Source: Tetraselmis striata | Taxonomy: Eukaryota; Chlorophyta; Chlorodendrophyceae; Chlorodendrales; Chlorodendraceae | Assembly (NCBI GenBank): GCA_006384855.1 | Contig: VCJN01000578.1 | Location: 119,501 to 183,500, forward strand | DNA: 64,000 bases | Direction of reading: 5' to 3' | Shown: positions 32,988-43,500 of the stretch, one piece after another | Position numbering within the stretch: position 1 is the first letter of the stretch | How the letters are laid out: the number at the start of each line of letters is the position of its first letter | Position numbers and translations under genes: made by a program | The notes under the pieces: generated by a model | Databases searched by the model: none | Seen by the model: the letters and a program-made list of their open reading frames with translations, nothing else | Told to the model about the DNA's origin: nothing

Positions 32988-34365
32988 TCAGCCGCCGGCC
33001 GCCTCGGCCTCCTCCATCTCGCGGATGAGCCGCGCCCGCTCCGCCGCCTGCCGCATCTTCATCAGCGTCACGCTCTCATAGTCGCTGTTGGCCTGTCCCG
33101 CCGGCACCGCCGGCCGGCCGGGCGGTGCGGAGGCGGAGGCCGGCGGCGGGGCGTAGGAGGAGGCGGAGGGTGGGGGCGGGGCGTAGGAGGCGGCGGAGGC
33201 GGAGGGTGGGGGCGGAAGCGGCCCTGCCTGTGGGAACAGGGGCGCTGAGGGCAACGGCGCGGCGGGCGGTGGCTGGGTCTCCTCGGCCGGCACCCGGGCC
33301 GCAGCCTTGCTGTGCGGCACCACCAGCAGCGGGTTGGCGCGCTTGCCCAGGCTGGAGGCGGCCGCAGCGGCCGCGCCCGCGGCGGTGGCCATCACCACGA
33401 TCGCGCTGCCTTTCTTCTTCTTCTTGCTGTCGCGCACCACCACGTCCTCCACCGGCCCCACGCCGCCGAACGCCTCCCGCAGCGCAGAGGGGCTGTAGTC
33501 CCCATCCGCGCGGCTCCAATACACCTGCCCACGCCCAGGCACCAGACCCTGATGAGCTTGGGAAGAAGTTCCTGCTGCCCTACAACGCCAGATGTATTGG
33601 GTATGGCATTGGGTACAATACTCCCACCACACAATCATAAATAAATGAAACATGGTACATCAGGACATCGGTCAATACGTCTGCGTTGTGTGTGTGTGTG
33701 TGTGTGTGTCCTGTCCTCAGTCATGGCACCGGGCCGTGCCTCTGGTGAAGCCGTACCTTCAGGGTGCGCCCCAGCTGCCCCTCCAGCTCCACGTTCGCCG
33801 CCGCCGCTTCGCTGGCCGCCGCCGCCGCAGTCGCAGCCACTGCGGCCGAGCGCGCTGCGTCCCGCGCCGCCGCGTCGCGCCGCAGGCGCGCCAGCTCCAC
33901 CGCAAGCCGCGCCCGCGCCGACTCCTCCTCGCTCCGCCCTGCGGCCGTCTGCCGCTCGCGCCGCTCGAGATCCTCCACCAGCTTGCGCCGCTGAAGGGGG
34001 GGGGGGGGGGGGGTGATCAGCCTACGCCCTCCCCCCCCCACCCCACTGCCCCCGGCCCCAATTTTGCAGCTCGCTGCCTGCAGCAGGGCCCACACCTTGG
34101 CGTCCTGCTTCGAGTCGCGCGCCGCCTTGGCCGCGCGCGCGGCGTACAGCGCGTCAAGCGCCGCCTTGGCATCCTTGTCGCACAGCACGTCGTACGCCTT
34201 CTGCAGCGCGGAGAACTCGGCGTCCGCGTTCGGGTTGCCGCGGTTCTTGTCCGGATGCTTTTGCAGCGCCAATTTGCGGTACGCCTTCTTGATGTCTGCC
34301 TCGCTGGCGTCCGGGCCGGCAGCGCCTAGGCCCAGCGCGGCGTAGGGGTCCTCGCCCTGCTCCAT
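32988..34365 (-). CDS. DNAJC17: DNAJC17-like J-domain protein with RRM
   Basis: Three exons (34096-34365, 33757-33990, 32988-33524) give 346 residues. The J domain is at the start: DPYAALGL, then ADIKKAYRKLALQKHPDKN with the HPD triad at residues 37-39. A charged helical segment follows (KLVEDLERRERQTAAGRSEE, then alternating Ala/Arg/Glu). After it comes an RNA-recognition-like fold, VYWSRADGDYSPSALREAFG then VEDVVVRDSKKKKKGSAIVV, which is the DNAJC17 arrangement. The C-terminus is Pro/Ala/Ser-rich and ends in an Arg/Glu helix. In yeast and animals this family (Cwf23/DNAJC17) is tied to the spliceosome, so a nuclear splicing role is inferred. Intron 1 has a C-run (sense strand) within a few bases of the acceptor. 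Confidence 0.88.
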
Positions 34366-35723
34366 GAAGCCGCCCAGCTGTGCGATAGAGACTGACCCGA
34401 CTACCCGCCGAACGAGGCGGAGCGGAGGGGCGCTGCCGGGGAAGTTCTGCGGCAGGGGAGCAGAGCCCCCCGAGCGACGACTTCCTGCCTGTCTTCTCGC
34501 TGTCAGCACAAGGTGGTGGACTGATGATCGGCTACTGCTGTGCGGCGCTGGAGGCGCTCCTGCTGCTGCTGCCGGTGAAGGAATGCAGCGGCGTGATTTC
34601 CCTGACGAGTATGGAATGTTTCATGGGTTTGGTGACACGGGGCAGAATGGATTGTTTCCGCGTGCTGGCCTGTTCCTGAGGATGACAGCGTTTGGACTTT
34701 TTGGTTACAGGGAGAGCGTCCGGAGAATGCACGCAAAGTACTGGGGGAGGAAATAGCCTACATTTAAGCAGAACCCTCTTAGCGCCGGGCCGCGGGGCCC
34801 GGCGATGCGGCAGGTAATTGACGGCCGGCCGGCCTAAAAGATCTTCCGCCGAAGCCGACGGGACGGCTTCCGGTGTGCCAGGATGACAGCGTTCCTGCTG
34901 GATGTGGGCATCCCGAAGGTATTCTAGTACCCTTATCATAACCCTGAGCGGTCGCTCAGCGATGACGCTCCTGAGGATTACTGCGCGCCGTCCGATGAAT
35001 CGATGATGCTGAATAATCCTTACAGCTTGGTACATTGGTACCTGATTTAGTGCGTGGTCGTCTGCATGCTTATATATACCCTGTATTTCACCGGGCTGCG
35101 TGCTGCAACGAGCCTGGCGTCGAGTATCGCACGATGGATTGTGATGGTAAATACAGGTAGGTGCCTGTACAGGTGGATTTGACGGAAACTTTGGACATTT
35201 TCTATTGTCTATTCGGGTGGTTTCCTGATCGCCTTTTGCAGCTAGCTCATGTAACTATATGTGTGATACTTCTGGCCTTTTTGAATGTTGCGTCTAGCTC
35301 ATGTAATCACATACTTCTGGCCTTTTTAATACCAGTACCTATACCGGTACCAAGTTACGATCTGTACACATATAGACAAGTACGTGTACATAAACCTGTG
35401 TATACCGCCGCCTGCTGCTGCAGGTACCTGTATGTAAAGATAAATATAGACGAAGGATTTACGTAGTATGGGCAGCAAATAACAGGCGGATTTTTTGGGC
35501 GCGTATTTTACGGGTTTCCTCAATATATTGCGACTACCGGTCGTACGGGTACTGCTTATCCAATCAAGCCATCAGCACAACCTACTGCTATTGAACCAAG
35601 CCGAGCCGGACAGCACAACCCGCCTCGGGCTCGCACAGAACGCAATCTCCAACTCAGCGCGTGCTGATTGACGAAGCGCTAGCTGCCGCTAAGAGGATCG
35701 CATCGGGAGAAGGGGTGGATAAA
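34366..35723. other. Divergent promoter region between DNAJC17-like and carrier genes
   Basis: 1.36 kb with no gene. It contains a GC palindrome (gccgggccgcggggcccggc at about 34782), TAAGGATT-type motifs at about 34973 and 35013, and repeated ggtac/gtacc words at 35330-35430. Confidence 0.45.
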
Positions 35724-38268
35724 ATGAGCCGGGAGGATGGAAGCAGCGCCCCCCCCCTTGCGGCCGCCCCCTTGCGGCCTCGCACCTTCGCCGAGAAGCA
35801 GCCCTATCTTGCGGCGTACGGGCTCAGCATCTCCTGCTTCTCGCCCATGGCCTCCCTCTACCAGCTCACGCGGCTCAACCCGCAGGCTGCGCTGCGGACG
35901 CCCGAAATGATGAGGCTGTCGGCGAGGATATTGCCCCATCAGACCGCCCTGAAGTTGGCACAGATGGTGCGTCGCTGCTCCTCCCCCATGCTACCATTTC
36001 CCCCCCCCCCCCCCGCCTACCTGCCTGAGTACAGGGTACAGTTAGCTCCGGGCGGCGGCTCGGAAAGTTGGAAATACGTAACGAGTAGTTCAATTAATAT
36101 GACAGCGGGTAGATTTTTAAAATACTAGCAATATTTTAGAATGTGCCGGATATCGGGTGCGTACGTACCGGGTAATATTCCGTACTCGCATACTCGCCGG
36201 ACGAGTTCAGTTGCGAATACCAGGTAATCCTTACCGAGGGAACCTTCAGCGAATACGATACAAACAACGAAGCTTTATTTATGATTCGCTTCTCAGATTT
36301 GATAAGCCCGGTTGGTGATGACCGCCGAATTTTACATAAACTGAACGGGGACCGAGCGTTATCCTGGCGCTGAAGGTGAGGCTTCCGTCTCTAGAATACA
36401 TTTCGGATTTTGGCGATGAGAGCTAAATAGCCGAGAAGAAAATACGGAATCTGCACGAATATATACGTGATGTATACAGAACTGCAGAATTTCGGTATCT
36501 GGTGGGGCTCTCAGCAGGATGGCTCTGAGGTGACCCTCGTCAGGGAAAGGAGACTGCAAGAGCCATCCCGAGGCCTATACGCTCTTGGAATTTTGAGTTC
36601 GAGCCTGGTCGCCAAGAATGTATACTTCGTTATGAATTTGTGATTGTTCGTATATTAATATTTGTTAATGTATATAGTCGCAAACGGTATACCGCTGTTA
36701 TTTGAACTTGCAAATACTATAAAATCCGTTTGCTGCGATAACTCCTCATTCAAGCGTGGCTCACAGCTCATCAGAATAGCCGTACAGGTTTTGCGCGTGC
36801 GTGGTGGCACAAAAACCTACTTTGTGCCAGTTTTTCCGGTAAGAAAACTGATATTAATTGGCAGCCAATATTTATGGGCCGTAAAACAAAATTCGTCCGT
36901 TTGTTTCTGTTTTCACATATCTGTTTCATGCGCATCATTTAATTATCGATAGCGCATGGCCGCCCGGCGCCACCACTTGGAAAGTGAATTGCGGTGTGCG
37001 CTCCCGCCGCTGCACAGAACCTCTCAACGCCGGTGAAGGAGCATCTCAACCCCTGGGCCGCCTTTGCCGCGGTCGGCATCCTGCAAGGTGCGCGCGCCCC
37101 ATGCCACGCACACGTGCGCTGGGCCGGTGCGGCACTGAAGTGATCACGGGAACGTTTAGCCAGGCATCGCTGGCACTCATGCGCTCGGTTGGCATGACCG
37201 TTCCCTGGATCAGTGCTTGTGGCCGGCAATGCGGATCTCTCCGTCTGTCACCTCACAGTTTGCCCGATACCTAAACACTATCAGGGAGTCAATGCCGGGC
37301 CATGCGAATTACCCTGCAATCAGGAGGAAACCCGATGCCACATCCTGCGCCATGTGATGCAGCTGCACTAAAGGAACAATATTACCGGCTCACACATTGA
37401 TTGCGCTCTCTCCCTCCCTCAATCCGTCTTTCATGTGTTCATCCCGGGCGGTTATTGTCCACATGCCGCATGTCCGCATGCCGCGTTGCCGTGTAGTCAT
37501 TACTGTGTTCCATTCCCTGTAGACTGCCTTGACGGCGGGGTCATCAGTCAGGGTTTGGGGGGAGAAGGGGGGGGGGGGGGGGGGGGGGGGACCGTTTGCG
37601 AGTTGCCTTCTAGGGTGGCATGCCGTGGATGAGATTCTGAATGTCTATGACGATTCCCATGACATCTCGGAGCCAACCGAGTTGACGTGTCATTGCATCA
37701 GGGTTTTAGAAGTGTGCTGTATTCAGAGTGCCCACCTCCCACAGCGATAGACTGAGGCGCAGTGCCCTCCCTCCCCCTCTCCGCTGCCCCGGCAGGCGGC
37801 GTCTACGGGCAGGCCAACATCTTCTTCGCCAACCACCTGAAGATCAGCAGCGGCAGCTACGCCGGCATGTTCCGCGGCGTCATGTTCGCTGGCTGCCGCG
37901 ACATGGTGTCGCTGGGCGTGCCCTTCTCGTGCTCCCCCTGGGTGCGGACCCACGTGGTGGACGCGCTCTTCCCCACAGACCCCGCTCAGCCTGACAGCGT
38001 CGCCAACTCGGCCAAGCAGTGGGCCTCCGTGCTGGGCACCTCCGTGGCGGCGACCTACATGAGCCAGGGGCTGCACAACTGCCAGATCACGATGCAGGCG
38101 GACCAGAGCCTGTCGTACGCGGGCGTGCTTCGGAAGGCGGTCACGGAGGTGGGGCTGCCCATGCTTTACCGCGGGGCGGAGGCGCGCGTGGGGCTGCTCC
38201 TCATCGTCAACATCCTCAACGAGCTGCTGCTGAAGAAAGCTTGGGAGCAGGTGCCCGCGGAGGGCTGA
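35724..38268 (+). CDS. Mitochondrial-carrier-like protein
   Basis: Three exons (35724-35966, 37018-37087, 37796-38268) give 261 residues. The short middle exon was found because the frame needed a link reading NLSTPVKEHLNPWAAF then AAVGILQG; its phases fit both sides. Features of the SLC25 fold are weak at first (PYLAAYGLSISCFSPMASLY; ARILPHQTALKLAQM) and clearer at the end: DQSLSYAGVLRKAVTEVGLP then MLYRGAEARVGLLLIVNIL, as in the third repeat of carriers. The canonical PxDxxxxR motifs are not all present, so this is a divergent member and the substrate is unknown. Both introns are long (1051 and 708 nt); the first contains AT-rich DNA unlike the exons, the second a G-run. The gene is convergent with the microprotein gene at 38832. 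Confidence 0.65.
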
Positions 38269-38831
38269 GGAGGGCAAGACCGCTAGGTGGATTGTTTGTA
38301 ATTGCATCGATCCACATTTGTGGGCACATGGAACTCACTTTGCAGCGCGACTGTGTTTTTTTGGCAAACACACATACAGACGTTTTTTTGCGCGAGACAT
38401 TCACTGAGCCGGAAGTGCTGCTTGCGACTGCACAAGGAAGTTCATTCGCTTCAATAGTCGCTACTGTATTGGACGCTGATGGGCCCACTGCAATTGACCC
38501 AGTCGAGCTGCACTGCAAGCCACGGAGGGGGTTGCTGACGGACTGTTTTAAGACTCTGGTCGGCTTCAGCAGCGACACGCCACGTTGGACACATTTCGGC
38601 ATAATCATTATTATGCGTTATTACAATATTGGAACCCTATTTTTGCCCGCCACTCGGCGCGCCAGTACCGCCGCCGGCCGACGACTGCAGCTCTGCACGG
38701 CCCACAGACAACGGACCGGAGCAGACTCCTCCGGAGAAAGCACCCGAAGGGAAGACTGGGGTCATAGCGAGCTGCTGTACGATTACAGGGGGTTGTTCCC
38801 GTGGCCGCCGTCCGCCGCCGAGTTGGGGACC
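38269..38831. other. Spacer between convergent genes
   Basis: 563 bases without a recognised gene; short frames only. Composition is mixed. Confidence 0.5.
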
Positions 38832-39136
38832 TCACTTTTTGCACTGGCACCGGTCCTCCGGCTTGACGCCGGCGAGCGCCTGCTCGATGTGCATGCCGCA
38901 GCCGGCCCTGCCGGACAGCGCAGGCAATGGCGCTTAGATAGAGCTTCGCCTTATCCATCTCGACGGGGCGCACGGGCTATCGCTACGTTTCCAGCCTCGT
39001 GCATGCCAGGCACCTTTGCAGCACACAATAGGGGGTGGTGTCCCGCACGCAGGAGGGTGCGGGATAAGTAAGGGTCGGCGTGCGGGGCGCACCAGGTGGG
39101 CTTCATGCACTTGGGGCACTCCACGCGACGGCACAT
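38832..39136 (-). CDS. 39-residue Cys-rich microprotein, two exons
   Basis: Exon 1 (39093-39136) codes MCRRVECPKCMKPT plus two bases of the next codon. After a 185-nt GT-AG intron, exon 2 (38832-38907) completes a Trp and continues AGCGMHIEQALAGVKPEDRC, then QCKK and a TGA. The joined protein is 39 residues. It carries CPKC, AGCG and a closing CxC pair, a layout that fits one small zinc site. I recognise the pattern (MCR..C..C.K.TW.GCG.H...) from short uncharacterised proteins in bacteria, fungi and algae; no function is known to me. Splice phase, start and stop all agree, and the join falls exactly inside the conserved TW-GCG core, which strongly supports the model. Confidence 0.85.
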
Positions 39137-40552
39137 GGTTGCGGTGGGAGAAGGAAGTGTGTGAGGAGCGGTTGGTGTCACAGCCGGTGTGCGTAGCAGG
39201 GCGCTGAGATAAAAGAAGGTCGGCTCCGGGAAGCGTGTTTTGATGTCATAACTGAGTCGCACGGGCTATTTAATATGTATGCTGGCGGCGAGATTTTCTG
39301 ATTTACCCGGCCCTGGGCGGCTTTGGTGCACGCGGAAAATAAAAAAGGGATTGCGCCAGTACGCGGACGATCGGCGCGTGCTGCCCCGGCGCATGGCGCG
39401 TACATGTATACAAGTACGGGCCTGTCGTAATACCATCCGCGATTTCTAACCCTGTTACGCAATAATATCGAGGGCAATTAAACCCTTAAAATGCTGTTAT
39501 CTCATTGTATTAATACAGCACAGTGTCTTGGCGGTCGCCACGACAGGCGTACCTACCCTGTTATTGCGAGTATTAGCGACGACTGCGCACGTACCAGTAC
39601 TTTCGTAATAGCATAGCTAAGCTGGTGGTAATTTCGTCACCGCCGGCTGATGCGATTACGACAGATGCTGATGTGTTACGCCGGCTGAACACAATCTAGT
39701 GGTCGCTACTGGTACCTGGAGCCGCCAAAATGCGCTGTAATAACATTAATATCAAAAGATCGCGATGATGCCGCCATGAATGCCTGCGTTTTTGTAGTCG
39801 GAGTCGTCGGGTAGTCTGTCAAAAAAAAAAAAAAACCTACTTTAGTGACGAGTTGTCGCAACGCAACGTGCCCGGCCAACGGCCATCAAGCGACTCATGT
39901 TAGCGGCATCAAGGCCTACAGGTGGCTGCAGTCTGTGGCTCAAGACGCGGCAGTCGGCAGCACACACACTGTCACTACTCGTGCCGCACCGCCCGCCGCC
40001 TATCGGCGGAACGGGGTGGCTTCGGTCGGCCAACCACCCACCCTGCCTCAAATGACACCGAGCTTCCTGTCGGCACGCACGCACCTGCTGCCCAGCTCGA
40101 GTCGCCCCTATCTGGGCTTTGGCACCACCCTACGTACGACAGGGAGGTGAGGGCAACTAGCAGTCGCGCTTGATTGGCTGCGTTATGCGCGGTGCAGGCA
40201 GGCTAGCAAGGCGGAGGAGAAGACTTCCGCTGTTGCGGTTACTACCCTCTAGAGAACGGCACATGAAACTGTTCAAGTGTGGTGGAGCCCTGACGGAGCG
40301 GGCAAACAGGCTACAGCTGTAGCACTGGCTAGGGCTACAGCAAATAGCCGCTGGATGCTACATATTCGCTTATTCAACAAAGCTCTATTTCGGAACAGTT
40401 CGGCAACAAAAAACGAGGGCGCCGCCTGGGGGGGTCTTCTAGATAGGGGCGCGCACACTCCCCCAGAGCTTATTTATAATATTACACGGGGCAGCTCGAA
40501 CCCCCCCGGGGAAAGGGGGGGGGGGGGGGGGGCAGGCAGGGTGGCGCCGCGC
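39137..40552. other. Intergenic, no gene seen
   Basis: Mixed-composition DNA upstream of the microprotein gene and downstream of CNOT10. A 16-A run lies at about 39821. A G-run of 18 nt at about 40515 is just past the CNOT10 stop. Confidence 0.45.
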
Positions 40553-43500
40553 TCAAGCGCACGGCTCCGCGTGCACCACCGCCGCCGGGATGGTCTTCAG
40601 CAGGCCGAGCGCCTCCGCTGTGGCGCCGCCCCGCAGGTGCAGGTAGACCATCATCAGCTGCGCCGGCTGAAAGTCGGGCAGGTGGTGCAGCGCCCGCTCC
40701 GCGCACTCCCGCGCCTGCAAGAGGGGGGAGTGGGGCACCAATGTTGGCCCCAACATGCGCTCAAGGCTCGCATAATGCAGTGATCCCAGGCATCGAGAAT
40801 GAGCATGATGGGGTCCAGGGGCCAGCCCTCAGTAAGGCAATCGACCCCTCTGTCTACAAGTTGTGCTGAACCTGGCCTCTAGTAGGGCGGCGCACCAGGT
40901 GTTTGGTGTTTTGATCGATTGACATTCACAAGGCGGGGGTTTGCCAATTGTTTATATTGAGACGTTACAAATAATAACAGAGTGTCGGTCATCGGCTCGC
41001 CGGGGTTGCAGCGGACTCGTCGCACGCGCCCCCGCCCCCTCTCCTTCAATCAGCGGCAGGCAGAGGGAGGGGGAAGGGGGGGCGCACGGTCCGCAGGTCG
41101 CCGCGCATGGCGTGCACGCTGGCGAGGTTGACGTGCAGCGCCGCCTTGGCTTCGGCGCTGGCCAGGAAGCTGGCGGTGGCGGCGGCGGCGGAGCGGGGGA
41201 CGGCCGGCAGGCAGGTCGACGCCGGGGAGTTGCCCGTCTGCGCGGCGAACAGCGCCCGCGGCGTCAGCTGCTGCGGTCATACGAAGCCACACTGCTGCCG
41301 TAGGACGCTACCACTACAATAGTCGCTACACATGCTGTGGATCGCCAAGTCGGGCAGAGCTTGACCCTGCTGGTGTCGCACTGCCATCTAGTCGCCACAT
41401 ATGTGTCGCTGTATACATGTGTACACCGTGCCATTTAGTTTGCGTTCGCAGACGTGACCGTGACCTGCTTTGCGTCATCGCGTCAAGAGACTTGTACATA
41501 TACTTCTATTGGTCCTTTGGTTTCCCGGTTTTCGCGCTAGAAGTTGGGGGGGGGGGGGGGGGGGGGGCAATCGTCATGCTTGCGCCGGCCTGCGTGTTTC
41601 ATGTAGTGTTTTGGCGTGCTTGCGGGATGGGGCTCCCAAGGCGCCCCAAGAAGCAATCAGCTTTTAGGTTTTGGTACATAAGGTTTATAAGTATTTAGGG
41701 TCTTTGGGGCTTATGCTTTAAAATTCTCCATTTTCGAGTGTGTGTGTGGTGTGGGGGGGGGGGGGGGGGGGGGGCTGCCCCACCTCCTCCACATCTTCCT
41801 CCTCCGCCCCCGCGCCCCCCTCCGCGCGCTGCTGCTCCGCCATGGCCAGCCCCACCGCCTCCGCCGCCTCCCCCGGCCGGCCCAGCATGCACAGCGCCTC
41901 CGCGGCGTAGCAGTGCGCCGCGTAGCGGTGCGCCGGCCGGCAGCCGCGCGCCGCCAGGGCGTGCTGCAGTCGGGGCACACCACCGCACCGCCGCCGTCAG
42001 ACATGCCCAGTGAAGGGTTTCGAGGTGTAACACAGCTCAACTACTGAGCAGTGCTGAGCTGATGATTTTGCGGCGTTTTTTTGTGGTCTGTAATAGTGAG
42101 TTCTGACCGTTCATGCCTTCCCCCCTCCCCCCCCCCCCCCCTATTTCCATGAGGGTCCTAAATTGAGCCCGAGGTGCATTTTAGGTATGTGCGGGTGCAA
42201 GAGGGGGGGGGACCTTGGCCTCCGCCAGCGCCTGCACCGGGTTGTGGTTCAGCAGGTGCACGTACGCCAAGTTGGTCAGCACCGCCAGCGTGAGCTCGCG
42301 GCCCTCCTTCTCCTGCAGGTGCAAAGGGTGGCCGGGCGCGATCAGCCGGCGCCACTCGAGCGCCAATGACACGCGCAAAATGGGTGGGTAGGTGAGCGCA
42401 CGGATGTGAGTAGCCGGGGGGGGGGGGGGGGGGGGGGGGGGGGAAGTAGGGGCGACCAGCTGACGGATTGGGTGAGGGCGCCTGCCTTGATGGCCCTCGT
42501 CACCAGCGGGGCGCCCAGCACCGGGGTCCCCTCCGCCAGGCCCTCCACCTTGAGCCCGGGCGGCTTCTTGCTGGCACCCGCGGCGCCCTGCGGCACACCA
42601 CCAAACGACGTAGCGCTCAGAACACTGGAAGGGGGTAGTCCGAGGAGGAGGGAATGGGAATGGGAATGGGAATGGCTGCGGACACGTGGGCAGGACTGTG
42701 TGCCTATCACAAACCAACGAAATGAGACAGTGGATGATCGAATGGCAGCGGGGGCATGCCGGCGGCACTGCGAGACCGCCTCCTGGCAGGGTCTACAAGT
42801 GAGTGACGGAGAAAGCGCGGCTACTCACATCAGAGGCGGCGGGCGCGTCTGTGTGGCGAGGGGTTCAAAAGAGGGCAGGGCGGAGGCGGGGTGAGACTCC
42901 CCCCCCTCCCGGGTCCCCCCTATCGCGCTCGCACCTGCTGCCCCACACGTCGCGCCTGGGCGGAGGGCGCGCCGCCGCCGGTGGCGGGCCTCTCTCTGCC
43001 GGCATCCCAGTGGCCGCCCGCCGCCTCCTGCCCCGCGCAGCACAGAGGGGCCGCCGCGCTCACTCAGGAGGAGCTGGCTGGCGCATGGTGTACCGGGATG
43101 GGGCGGCCTGCTCATGGTGGGCGGGCGCCTTCTCCCCCGCGAGCAGGGTGACATGAACGGGGCAAAAGGGGTCTAGCTTTGGTTGCGTTTCAGGTGGCCA
43201 CTTGTCACATGCGGCGGCAGCGGTGGCGCACCATTTGGCGCAGCAGGAAGAGCGCGTTGCGCAGGTAGCGCAGCGCGGCGGCGGCGGAGAGCGGGGAGGG
43301 CGCCGATGTTGCGGGGGCTCCGCCGTCCTGCGGGAGCCACGGGTGCGCCCCTGCTGGCAGCAGGTAGCCAGTCTGCAGCCGCTGGTCGGCCTGCGCACCA
43401 GGGGGTGTGTAGGTGAGGGCCGCGCCCACTTCCGCGTCGACCTCCAGCAGCCCCCAATGCCACCAGTCGTCACACCGGCACCACTAAACGCAACTCACGC

